A DNA stretch of 64,000 bases, taken from Fusibacter sp. A1 (GTDB lineage: Bacteria > Bacillota > Clostridia > Peptostreptococcales > Acidaminobacteraceae). The notes under the pieces were generated by a model. That model saw only the letters and a list, made by a program, of their open reading frames with translations. It made no database searches and was not told the origin of the DNA. The translations under genes and the position numbers were made by a program. Shown here piece by piece: positions 49,100 through 57,429 of the stretch; positions within the stretch are counted from its first letter, which is position 1; the number at the start of each line of letters is the position of its first letter. Where the stretch lies: NCBI RefSeq assembly GCF_004125825.1, contig NZ_QQWI01000004.1, positions 124,001-188,000 of the forward strand, written 5' to 3'.

Positions 49100-51049
49100 C
49101 TATAGGTCATCCTCTAGTTTTAAATGCATTGGTAGCACGATGGTAAAGAGAATACCTTCATTAGGTTCGCTTTCACAAGAGATGGTGCCACTAAGGGTTT
49201 GTGTTACAAGGTTATGAGCGATATACATGCCAAGTCCGCTGTTACCCTTGTTTCTATTCGTCGTGAAGAAGGGCTCGAAAATGTGTTCGAGTACATGTTC
49301 TTCAAGTCCTTTTCCATTATCCTGATACGTAATCCGAACAAGTTCGCCATCTTGCATCGCACGGATACGGATCAACCCCTCATCGCCCGCATCAAATCCG
49401 TGAAGCATCGAATTCATGATCAGATTTGTAAATACTCGAATGACCGCACCTGTATAACTGGTCATCACTATCGCATCGCTGCATGTGTTGTCAATTACGA
49501 TATGCTTATCTCTGTGAGTGGATTTCAGACTTGAAATCACGCTGCTGATCTCGCTACATAGATACAAGGTTGCCAGCTTCTCATCATTTTGATTGATGGC
49601 GATCGATTTGAACTGCTGAACCAGTTCGGAAGTATGGTCGAGGTTCACCGATACAACCCTTGACGCTTCTTTGAGACTCTCAATTGACTGGGTCAAGTCT
49701 CCTTTTGTCAACTTACCTTCCTTAAATGTAGCTTCAAGCTCATCTATCAACTCCGAAAGATACGACGAGGCTGTCACACCCACTCCAAGGGGAGTGTTGA
49801 TTTCATGTGAGACACCCGCAACGAGCGACCCCAGAGAAGACATCTTTTCCTTTTCAAGTATATAGTGGTATTGCTGCTGAATTTCTTCATACTGCGAAGT
49901 TACCAGTTCTTCAAGTTGAACATTCTTTTGCTTGAACACTTCTGTGATTGTCACAAACGATCTCGCAAGGTCTCCCATTTCGTCCGTTCTGCTCGCATAT
50001 TCATAGGGTGGTGTTTCTTCAAGATTACCACCAGCGATCTCCAATCCGTAGGCAGTCAGTGCCGATATGGGTTTCATCTTTCTCTGAATGATTCTGACGA
50101 TCAACAACACTAGAACCGCGGTTAAAAAAATCATGATTGACATTAGATAGGTGACAAATAGATATAAGTTCTGTAATACCTCATTCTTTTCTATGATGGT
50201 TATTATCGACCAGTTAGTCAGTCCTACTGAATGATAAGAAATAAAATAGGATCTGCCGCTTATGTTGACCGTTCGAATCTCCTTTTCTGATTTGCTCTCT
50301 GAAGACAAAAACGGTGACAGCTCTGGATAATCGTCCATCATTCTACCTGCTAGAATCTTACTTGCATCCTTGTGATAAAGATAAGCCCCTTCTCGATCGA
50401 GAAGAAATACATTTCCATTCGATCCTACATCGATTTTGTTCATGATGTCCGGTAAGACTTCCAACATAAAGTCTACACCGGCAAAACCGTAGATTCGATC
50501 ATCCTCGTCATGGAGCGCTTGTATTGCAGTAATCACCATCTTGTCTGTTCCCCAGTCTCGATAGGGCTCAGTATAACTAATGCCCTTGTGATCGATCGCA
50601 TGCCTGTACCACGGACGTTCGGTTATTATGTAATCTTCGCCGGAAATAATGTTCGCGCTATCAATATAAAAACTGGCGCTTTCGTTGGCAACCCATGAAG
50701 ACGAAACATTTGTATCACTAAACTGTATGATTTTTAGCGTATCCAACACTTCATTGTATAACGGATGTGTTGTGATATCATCATGGGCTTTAACTTCCTT
50801 CAAATAGAGTTGTATGTCTTTATCAAGGCCCAATTGATTGACTTTAGTCGAAGCGTTCTTAAAGAAAGATTCCACCATGTAAATGGCAAACTCATTTTCT
50901 GCAGCGATCCTATTCGAAAGTTCATTCTCAATTGCAGCATTCATGTAAAACATAACCGAAACACCCATAACCAGTATCATGAATGTGATAGTTACAACGA
51001 TATTTAGTGATAACTGATAGGATAACTTCGTTTTGAGTTTGCTGAGCAT
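49100..51049 (-). CDS. Sensor histidine kinase with double Cache domain
   Basis: A 649-residue membrane kinase. TM1 is at about 13-33, a dCache-type extracytoplasmic domain at about 34-290 (ERPWYRHAIDHKGISYTEPY, KMVITAIQALHDEDDRIYG, FLLDREGAYLYHKDASKIL), TM2 at about 295-318, HAMP, and an HisKA-type dimerisation helix with His in SLVAGVSHEINTPLGVG. HATPase motifs follow: NLIMNSMLHGF, DNGKGLEEH and GNSGLGMYIAHNLV. It senses a small external molecule, probably an amino acid or carboxylate. No response regulator is adjacent, so it is an orphan kinase. The ATG at 51049 has GGAGG at 5 bases; a TTG at 51061 is the alternative. Confidence 0.92.
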   Translation of the reverse strand: MLSKLKTKLSYQLSLNIVVTITFMILVMGVSVMFYMNAAIENELSNRIAAENEFAIYMVESFFKNASTKVNQLGLDKDIQLYLKEVKAHDDITTHPLYNEVLDTLKIIQFSDTNVSSSWVANESASFYIDSANIISGEDYIITERPWYRHAIDHKGISYTEPYRDWGTDKMVITAIQALHDEDDRIYGFAGVDFMLEVLPDIMNKIDVGSNGNVFLLDREGAYLYHKDASKILAGRMMDDYPELSPFLSSESKSEKEIRTVNISGRSYFISYHSVGLTNWSIITIIEKNEVLQNLYLFVTYLMSIMIFLTAVLVLLIVRIIQRKMKPISALTAYGLEIAGGNLEETPPYEYASRTDEMGDLARSFVTITEVFKQKNVQLEELVTSQYEEIQQQYHYILEKEKMSSLGSLVAGVSHEINTPLGVGVTASSYLSELIDELEATFKEGKLTKGDLTQSIESLKEASRVVSVNLDHTSELVQQFKSIAINQNDEKLATLYLCSEISSVISSLKSTHRDKHIVIDNTCSDAIVMTSYTGAVIRVFTNLIMNSMLHGFDAGDEGLIRIRAMQDGELVRITYQDNGKGLEEHVLEHIFEPFFTTNRNKGNSGLGMYIAHNLVTQTLSGTISCESEPNEGILFTIVLPMHLKLEDDL

Positions 51050-51135
51050 AGGTGCCTCCAATAATCGTCTACCAGTCTGATACCCAAGTATTGGATATGT
51101 ACATCAAGAAAATTGATCCTTTGTTGCGTTATTTT

Positions 51136-51175
51136 TTTCAGACTTATTCTCGTGTAGTATACTTATATTATAAGT
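51136..51175 (+). promoter_or_regulatory. Candidate promoter and 15-bp palindrome before the 521-aa gene
   Basis: TTCAGA (51136-51141) and TATACT (51158-51163) with a 16-base spacer; the perfect palindrome ACTTATA-T-TATAAGT (51161-51175) overlaps the -10 and the start region, a likely repressor site. Confidence 0.4.
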
Positions 51176-51215
51176 ACTGCCGTGATTTCTATAAAAGTAC
51201 TTGAGGAGGTCAAGG

Positions 51216-52781
51216 ATGAAACACCTATCATGGAAACTAGCGTTTGCTGTGCCGCTGTTAATCACCACAGCAATTTTCACCTGGGTGCTTTACAGCATGT
51301 TGACTGCATTGCCGGCTGATGATTGGAGCAAGGGAAAACTACTCGTTGAAGAACTTAGCAACTTCAAGACGTACCACTACACAGGCGTTCAAACCAGTGC
51401 TGATACCTTTCGTATCACCTACAGCGTTCAAGACGACCTTATCGTAAAAGAGTTCGGCACTGACGCAGGCGGGCTGACACAAAGCACCCATAAAGGGTTT
51501 GCCAAAGATATCAACGCCCTCTATGTCACAAAAATAGACAAGGACCTCTACTACTACGCTGTCAAAAATACTGGTTTGTACGTTTATCGCTATGACCCTA
51601 CCTCCGAACTATTTGAAGCTATCGCCCATCACAATGGACCATTCAACTACAAGCATACAGATGGTGTCACGCTAAGTACCTACTCCAAGGACGATGCCTA
51701 TGTCTTTTATGAAGGCAGGATCATCTATCACCAGTCGACTCCTGGCTTTAACGATATGCTCTCCACCGTGATTGACAATACGCTTTATATCGCCTATACG
51801 ACAGATCAGGCCTCAGAACTCATGGTGATGCCCTTGTCCGGTAATTCTGATGCCGTTCATACGCTTGCAGAGGGGCTGGCTTTACAGGATGTCGGTCATT
51901 TTTCACAACTAAAAAAGAAGGATAATACCATAGTCATTTCATATAACCTTGCAGATGATCGAAACGGCATCAGTTACCTTGGCGTATTGCTAAAGCAGTT
52001 GGACTCTGCAGACATGGCGTCCAACCATTACAGCAGGCAGACCTACAGCAACGAGCCCGTGCTTATCGAAGAGATAGGAAGCGGTTATGTTGTTCTGACC
52101 TTCTCAACCCGTACTGAGTTCGGCTGGAACACTGTCGAGGCGACCCTCACAGAAAGCGGTCTTACAACCATGCGCCATCTGTCCAATGACAAGCGCCTGA
52201 ACAAATCGGTGCTTCGGTTTAAAATGGAAGACTACGACTATATGCTGTGGCTTGACTACAATACCGTGGCAACCAACATCATGGTGTCCAGCAATCATCC
52301 GAAGATCATCAAGGATTCTATTGAAGATACCGACGTCTCCTTAAAGCGCATGGTCTCGTCTGTGCTCATCGTCTTTATCGGTTCGCTGCTCTACGGCAGT
52401 TTTTTAGCGGGATCCGGACTGCTTTGCGCCTTTGCGGTGCTGTTTGGTCTAAGCGCACTTAAGCGGTCCCCGGCGCTGATCAGGCTTGCGACTATGCTTG
52501 CCCATCTCTCAGCCGTTGCTTACGCACTGATAACAAAGGCTAACCCCGACCATTCTTTAGCAGAAGTATTTCCTGAACTGTTCAGCAGCAACGCCGTGCT
52601 CTTTGGCGTCATCACCATCCTTGCACTTGTCGCCTACTTGGTTTCACAGCTGATCGTCAAGCAGCGGGCAATCAAAGACAACATAGGCAAATACATGGCC
52701 TTCGGACTAACCTTTGCCGTGTACATCAACTTCGGCATCGCCGTGTACATCACCTTGTTTAATGTGATCGGAAAGATATGA
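51216..52781 (+). CDS. Membrane protein of unknown function, 521 aa
   Basis: A 521-residue protein with an N-terminal helix (about 7-29), a long extracytoplasmic domain (about 30-375) of repeating strands (AFYVTKIDKDLYYYAVKN-like pattern, DDAYVFYEGRIIYHQS, TLYIAYTTDQASELMVM) that may be a beta-propeller, and four to five C-terminal helices (about 380-515). I do not recognise it. The ATG at 51216 has GAGGAGG 7 bases upstream; its TTG extension is less likely. It is divergent from the Cache kinase gene and alone on this strand, with a palindrome near its promoter. Confidence 0.6.
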   Translation: MKHLSWKLAFAVPLLITTAIFTWVLYSMLTALPADDWSKGKLLVEELSNFKTYHYTGVQTSADTFRITYSVQDDLIVKEFGTDAGGLTQSTHKGFAKDINALYVTKIDKDLYYYAVKNTGLYVYRYDPTSELFEAIAHHNGPFNYKHTDGVTLSTYSKDDAYVFYEGRIIYHQSTPGFNDMLSTVIDNTLYIAYTTDQASELMVMPLSGNSDAVHTLAEGLALQDVGHFSQLKKKDNTIVISYNLADDRNGISYLGVLLKQLDSADMASNHYSRQTYSNEPVLIEEIGSGYVVLTFSTRTEFGWNTVEATLTESGLTTMRHLSNDKRLNKSVLRFKMEDYDYMLWLDYNTVATNIMVSSNHPKIIKDSIEDTDVSLKRMVSSVLIVFIGSLLYGSFLAGSGLLCAFAVLFGLSALKRSPALIRLATMLAHLSAVAYALITKANPDHSLAEVFPELFSSNAVLFGVITILALVAYLVSQLIVKQRAIKDNIGKYMAFGLTFAVYINFGIAVYITLFNVIGKI

Positions 52782-52900
52782 GCAAGGTCCATGGTTTAAA
52801 CTCCCAATATTAAGCTTATCTTAAAAAGGGCATCCGCGAATTTAAATCAGGTACAATGATAGTACTGGACATTGTGTACACACAAACATGGAGGATGGCT

Positions 52901-53743
52901 ATGAAATTAGGCTGCAATCTATCTGAAGAATTATTTGAGCTTTTAAACGAAAAGAAAGTTTCGATTGATTATATGAAACTATGCATGGGCGAACTATTCG
53001 AACCCTATCTTGAAAGGGCATCCGCTTATAAACCGCTGATGGTACATTATCTGGACCATTCAGAAAGAACGACCATGCCTGATGTAGAAGCGGTCGACTT
53101 CGACAGAATAAACCGTTTCATTAAAGACTGCGCCTCACCCATCACAGGACTTCACTGCTTTTTAGAAGAAGAGGACTTTGACCATGAACCTACCGACGAG
53201 GAAGCGATTCAGCGCATGAAATCCGTCATACACACCTTCAAGCAAAAGTTGAACGTGCCCCTGGTCATCGAGAACTACCCCTATTCGACCTACTACGAAA
53301 GCCGAGGCAATCTTAAACTTACCGGCAAACCAAGCCTTTTTCACGAGCTATGTGAATCATGCGACATCAACATGATTTTGGATATCGGTCACGCAAGAGT
53401 GACAGCAGACCATTACCAACTTCCTCTTGAAGCCTACCTGACCACTTTTCCGCTACACCGTGTGGTCGAACTTCATTTGAATGGCGTGATAAAGGATAAT
53501 CACGGCACCCGAGATGGGCACGAGGAAATGAAAGAAGAGGATTATCTCATCACAAAGTGGCTATTCAACCACTGTCATAATCTTGAGTATGTGACGCTTG
53601 AATACGGCGGAATAGGACCAAAACTTGCAGAACGAAGTAAAATAAGCGCCATCGAAAGGCAGCTTACACGATTGAGAAGAATGATGGATGAACATGAACA
53701 GAAGAGTCGTTCAGGGGAGAATATCAAACATAGTGTGGGTTGA
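52901..53743 (+). CDS. Sugar isomerase/epimerase-like TIM-barrel protein
   Basis: A 280-residue protein of the AP endonuclease-2/xylose isomerase-like fold. The segments PLMVHYLDHSERT, ITGLHCFLEEEDF, VPLVIENYPYSTYY, MILDIGHARVTAD and VVELHLNGVIKDNHGT carry the His/Glu/Asp metal ligands expected in this fold. The substrate is unknown. The start at 52901 has GGAGG 6 bases upstream; longer starts at 52856 and 52895 exist but lack RBS. It is convergent with the exonuclease III gene and ends before a shared terminator. Confidence 0.75.
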   Translation: MKLGCNLSEELFELLNEKKVSIDYMKLCMGELFEPYLERASAYKPLMVHYLDHSERTTMPDVEAVDFDRINRFIKDCASPITGLHCFLEEEDFDHEPTDEEAIQRMKSVIHTFKQKLNVPLVIENYPYSTYYESRGNLKLTGKPSLFHELCESCDINMILDIGHARVTADHYQLPLEAYLTTFPLHRVVELHLNGVIKDNHGTRDGHEEMKEEDYLITKWLFNHCHNLEYVTLEYGGIGPKLAERSKISAIERQLTRLRRMMDEHEQKSRSGENIKHSVG

Positions 53744-53787
53744 TCTATTGAGCATATACTCATGGTCACTACGAGTTTTGGCGACCA

Positions 53788-53851
53788 TAAAAAACGTACC
53801 GTCTACATCCACAGAGGCATATGCTCCTTTGAATGTAGCCGGTACGTTTTA
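53788..53851. terminator. Bidirectional hairpin terminator
   Basis: AAAACGTACCG/CGGTACGTTTT outer stem with inner CTACAT/ATGTAG, between convergent genes. The stem is long with a sizeable loop. Confidence 0.8.
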
Positions 53852-53874
53852 TCATCTTCTCTTACACGTAGAAT

Positions 53875-54714
53875 CTATTGATTTAAATGCAAATCGATGT
53901 CTAGTAGAATTGGCGTATGGTCTTGCCTTTCACCGGAGTCAATCATCTCTGATTTTACAACTTTGTCGGCAAGCCTGTCACTAACCAACCAATAATCGAT
54001 CCTCCAGCCTGAATTGTTAATTTTGCTTGTCTTTACCCTTTGACCCCACCATGTATACATCCCTGTCACATCACCATGAAGATGTCTGAAGGTATCTGTA
54101 AAGCCTTTGCCCAATAGATTGGTGAAGCCTTCACGCTCTTCAACTGTAAAACCTGGTGAGCGCAGATTGTTTTGTGGATTCGCTAGGTCAATCTCTTTAT
54201 GGGCAACGTTATAGTCTCCCGTCGCCAAAACCGGCTTTTCCTTGTCTAGACCCTCAAGGTACTCGGCATATTTTTCATCCCAAACCTGTCTTTCTTCTAA
54301 TCTTCTCAGACCATCTCCTGCATTTGGAGTATAGACCTGAGTCAGATAAAAATCACCAAAATCCAACGTAATGATTCTACCTTCACAATCCATGGTATCC
54401 GGAGCCTCAATCTCAGGGTACGAAACTTGCGGAGAGTACTTGTCTTTATATAAGAACATTGTACCAGCATAGCCTTTTCTAGCCGGTTCCTGAGACGTTC
54501 GAAGTACATAGGAGTATCCCTTGAAATACTCAGCCATATGCTCCACATGTTTCTTACTTAGTCCCTTTGAAGGCAACTTAGTTTCTTGTAGGGCTATTAC
54601 ATCCGCATCCTTCTCCATAATCGTATCAATTACTTTTCTTGTTAATACCGCTCTATTTGAATCGCTTGTCAAAGCGGCATTCAAAGAATCGATATTCCAT
54701 GAAATCAATCTCAT
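53875..54714 (-). CDS. exoA: Exodeoxyribonuclease III (ExoA/XthA family)
   Basis: A 279-residue AP endonuclease/3'-exonuclease for base-excision repair. Catalytic and metal motifs are visible: LISWNIDSLNA, ALQETKLPS (Glu), YTPNAGD, ATGDYNVAHKEIDL (Asp, Asn), GWRIDYWLVS (Asp) and RQDHTPILLDID (Asp-His). Length is typical. The ATG has AAGGAGG upstream. Single gene; divergent from the FNT gene. Confidence 0.95.
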   Translation of the reverse strand: MRLISWNIDSLNAALTSDSNRAVLTRKVIDTIMEKDADVIALQETKLPSKGLSKKHVEHMAEYFKGYSYVLRTSQEPARKGYAGTMFLYKDKYSPQVSYPEIEAPDTMDCEGRIITLDFGDFYLTQVYTPNAGDGLRRLEERQVWDEKYAEYLEGLDKEKPVLATGDYNVAHKEIDLANPQNNLRSPGFTVEEREGFTNLLGKGFTDTFRHLHGDVTGMYTWWGQRVKTSKINNSGWRIDYWLVSDRLADKVVKSEMIDSGERQDHTPILLDIDLHLNQ

Positions 54715-54962
54715 CTTTTTCCTCCTTCAATATTTCTGATTTATAGTTTACGTGTATTTTTCTCAATAGACTCTTATTATACAACAAAACAGAGCCTACG
54801 TGACCTATTCACTACTTCAACTCTTCTTTATTCACAAGCAGATTTTTTCCGCCCTTCCAATTACTTGTAATGGCCAACTACCCTTCACATATAACTAGTA
54901 TAACAGATGAGTTGTCTATATATGCAAAACAAGTCCTAGGTCCTCACTTTAGCGTATATTCA

Positions 54963-54991
54963 TTGAATACGGCCTACAGATATGTTATCAT
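54963..54991 (+). promoter_or_regulatory. Promoter of the FNT gene
   Basis: TTGAAT (54963-54968) and TATCAT (54986-54991) with a 17-base spacer. The rest of the 326-bp gap 54715-55040 shows no gene or recognisable RNA element. Confidence 0.5.
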
Positions 54992-55040
54992 AGCCGTTGG
55001 TTATTGTTATTAAAATTCATTGATTATGTTAGGAGAAGCT

Positions 55041-55796
55041 ATGAAACCGTTTAGTGAAATTATCGACTATATTGTTGATGCAGGAGAGAGTAAGACAGAA
55101 AAAAAGGTGACGGCACTTATTATTCAAGGTGTTTTAGCCGGAATGTTTATCGCGATGGGTGCCATAGGGTATTTTAAATTGGTTGCTTACACTGTAGACC
55201 CAGGTATTGGTAAGTTCTTGGGAGCTTTAATATTCCCAACGGGTATCATGGCAATTTTATTGTTAGGAAGTGAGTTATTTACAAGTAATTGTATGGCCAT
55301 TTTAAGTGTTTACAAAAAAAAGATTAAACTAGACAGTTTTATGAAAATGCTGATCACGGTTTTATGTGCAAACTTTGTTGGTGCCGTTATTATGGCTTAC
55401 TTATCAACTGGCGCAGGCATATTCAGTGAACATATGATCGATATAGTTTCTGGTAGTGCGGTGGCTAAAACTACAATGCCTATTGGACAAATGTTCATTA
55501 GTGCGATCTTATGTAATATCATCGTTTGCGCTGGCGTGATGATGGCTTACAGTGCCAAAACAGTCCCAGGCAAGCTTATGGCAATTTGGTTCCCTATTGC
55601 AGTATTTGTACTAAGCGGAACTGAGCATATTGTTGCAAACATGTTTTACCTGATGATGGCACTCATAAATGGGGCTAATATCACGGTAACAGGTATTTTA
55701 ACTAGTTTTGGCGTTGTTACCGTAGGAAACTTCATTGGTGGAGCGATTGTAATAGCAGGTGCGAAATATTATTTAGATAGGGAATTATCCGTCTAA
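55041..55796 (+). CDS. FNT-family formate/nitrite (or hydrosulfide) channel
   Basis: A 251-residue membrane protein with six helices and the FNT pattern: ALIIQGVLAGMFIAMG, GSELFTSN, CANFVGAVIMAYLS, AILCNIIVCAGVMMAY, and SGTEHIVANMFYLMMALINGA with a pore His-type site. FNT pentamers conduct formate, nitrite or HS-. The sequence does not settle which; FocA-like formate transport fits an anaerobe but no pfl gene is in the window. The ATG at 55041 has AGGAG 6 bases upstream. A strong terminator follows. Confidence 0.9.
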   Translation: MKPFSEIIDYIVDAGESKTEKKVTALIIQGVLAGMFIAMGAIGYFKLVAYTVDPGIGKFLGALIFPTGIMAILLLGSELFTSNCMAILSVYKKKIKLDSFMKMLITVLCANFVGAVIMAYLSTGAGIFSEHMIDIVSGSAVAKTTMPIGQMFISAILCNIIVCAGVMMAYSAKTVPGKLMAIWFPIAVFVLSGTEHIVANMFYLMMALINGANITVTGILTSFGVVTVGNFIGGAIVIAGAKYYLDRELSV

Positions 55797-55807
55797 AGCA
55801 TAGAAAT

Positions 55808-55855
55808 AGTGGCTTTATGTTTAACAATATTGTTATCATAAAGCCACTTTTTTAT
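55808..55855 (+). terminator. Intrinsic terminator of the FNT gene
   Basis: AGTGGCTTTATG/CATAAAGCCACT stem followed by a T-run. Confidence 0.92.
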
Positions 55856-55991
55856 TATGATGGATTTCATCCATGAGTTTGCGCTCTGAAGGGATGCTTC
55901 TATTGCCTATCATATGTCCAACTCCCCCGTTGACCCTTCAATAAAGAATACCTTAGGAGCAGTCGACGACTTCCTATGCATTTGCAAAACA

Positions 55992-56258
55992 CTAGCAGTC
56001 GATACCCTTTCTAGAAAGGACCCCCTGCTGATAGTAGTATTTGATTTCTTTCATCTCCGTGACAAGGTCCGCATAGTCCAAAAGTTCTTCAGGCGCATAT
56101 CTGCCCGTCATGATGACCTCGACATGTTTTGCCCGGTTTTCGAGGACTGCAATCAAGTCGCTCGAGCTAAACAGACTGAAAGCAGCGGTTGTTCTTCCTT
56201 TGCCGTTGCCCGTATAGATGTGTATGTAACCCTTTTCCTCACCATTATTCGCTTCCAT
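55992..56258 (-). pseudogene. cobO: cobO/btuR adenosyltransferase remnant with internal deletion
   Basis: An 88-residue frame that joins the two ends of a corrinoid adenosyltransferase: an N-terminal YIHIYTGNGKGRTTAAFSL (Walker A) is followed at once by the C-terminal VEVIMTGRYAPEELLDYADLV and TEMKEIKYYYQQGV. Full-length proteins are near 170-180 residues, so about 85-90 central residues, including the second phosphate/metal-binding Asp region, are missing, in frame. It cannot be a working ATP:cob(I)alamin adenosyltransferase. It overlaps the end of the radical SAM gene by 14 bp. An assembly or metagenome-bin artefact is an alternative. Confidence 0.8.
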
Positions 56259-57189
56259 ATCGATTCCTCATCCTATAAGTCGAGTAGCCTTTATAATTGA
56301 CCGCCACTACATATTCAGTGGTGTTGAGCCTTTCAATGAATTTTTCCGGTTCAGCACATTTCCTAGACTGTAAAAAACCCATGATCTCAAACTGATTCAT
56401 CGGATGCCTCTTGATGATGCTGACCAGCGCTTCAAAGTCGTCTGATATTCCACTATGAAAGCTACCCGAGCATAACATATTTATCGGGGTTCCACCAAGT
56501 AGTTCCACAGCTTTCGCCATTTGTTCCTTTTCACTTTCGAACACGTCCTTTTCTGCAGGCGGACGAACCGGCGAATTGAGATAAACTCTTTTGTAAGTCA
56601 CATTTTTTAATATAACGGAAAAGGCATTTAGCGATTCCAAGTCGTCGTTCATGCCCTTGATCAGCATGATCTCAAGCCAGAGCTCGCCCTTGTAAAGCTT
56701 GGAAAACTCAATCAGCCCCTTGAGCATATTTTCATATTTTATCCGCCCGTGAGGACGGTTGATTTGTTTAAACTGCTGCTCATTCGATGCGTCAAGCGAG
56801 GGCATTACGATATCCGCTTCAAGCAGCTCCCTGGCTACGGACTTATCCGCCAAAAGCGCACCGTTTGTAATCACCGCAACCGGCTTATCCGTTATCCCTT
56901 TAATCCCGCCAATCAGCGCTCCAAGATCCGAATAGAGTGTCGGTTCACCCTCACCAACTATGGTGACCACGTCGAACTCGACTTTCCCACTTACCACACT
57001 TTTCAGTTCATTCAATATCTCATCTACAGGATAGAACTCGGTTCTCGTATTTGTAAGCAGGCTGGTCCTACCTAGCTGGCAGTAAACACAGGAATAATTG
57101 CACGTCTTGTGGGGAATAGGGCTGACGCCCAGCGAACGCCCCAAGCGCCTTGAAGGAACCGGTCCAAAAATATACTTCATCTCCGACAC
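56245..57189 (-). CDS. Radical SAM protein (COG0731-like)
   Basis: A 314-residue radical SAM enzyme with the cluster motif CNYSCVYC near residue 30 preceded by FGPVPSRRLGRSLGVSPI. The internal TIVGEGEPTLY corresponds to the SAM-binding GGEP-like motif. The family has no settled function. A second Cys cluster is not obvious, though CSGSFHSG (about 233) and RKCAEPEKF (about 285) hold Cys. The start is GTG at 57189 with AAGGGGGG upstream; an ATG lies 9 bases later. It overlaps the cobO remnant. Confidence 0.85.
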   Translation of the reverse strand: MSEMKYIFGPVPSRRLGRSLGVSPIPHKTCNYSCVYCQLGRTSLLTNTRTEFYPVDEILNELKSVVSGKVEFDVVTIVGEGEPTLYSDLGALIGGIKGITDKPVAVITNGALLADKSVARELLEADIVMPSLDASNEQQFKQINRPHGRIKYENMLKGLIEFSKLYKGELWLEIMLIKGMNDDLESLNAFSVILKNVTYKRVYLNSPVRPPAEKDVFESEKEQMAKAVELLGGTPINMLCSGSFHSGISDDFEALVSIIKRHPMNQFEIMGFLQSRKCAEPEKFIERLNTTEYVVAVNYKGYSTYRMRNRYGSE

Positions 57190-57429
57190 TCACGATCCCC
57201 CCTTGCTAACTTATAAGCATGACAGCCTTTGACACATCGGTTTTTTCAAAGGCCGTTCAGCCAGTACGTTTAATTCAAATGCGCCCTGCCGTTTGGTATT
57301 TTTCACCATAACCCGCTAGGCTTTATCTCCTGTACGGGTAGGCTTTATGTCTACCCTCCCACCTAACAAGCTCAAAGCTTAAATCCGTTCTCCAACACTT
57401 CTCTTCCTCAGTGTGGGTATTCCCTCTGT

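Noticed and set aside
57190-57429. Structured RNA in the 240-bp gap before the COG0731 radical SAM gene
   Set aside because: Only a 6-bp GGGTAG/CTACCC hairpin and a repeated TAGGCTTTAT word were found; no tRNA, terminator or known RNA element matches.
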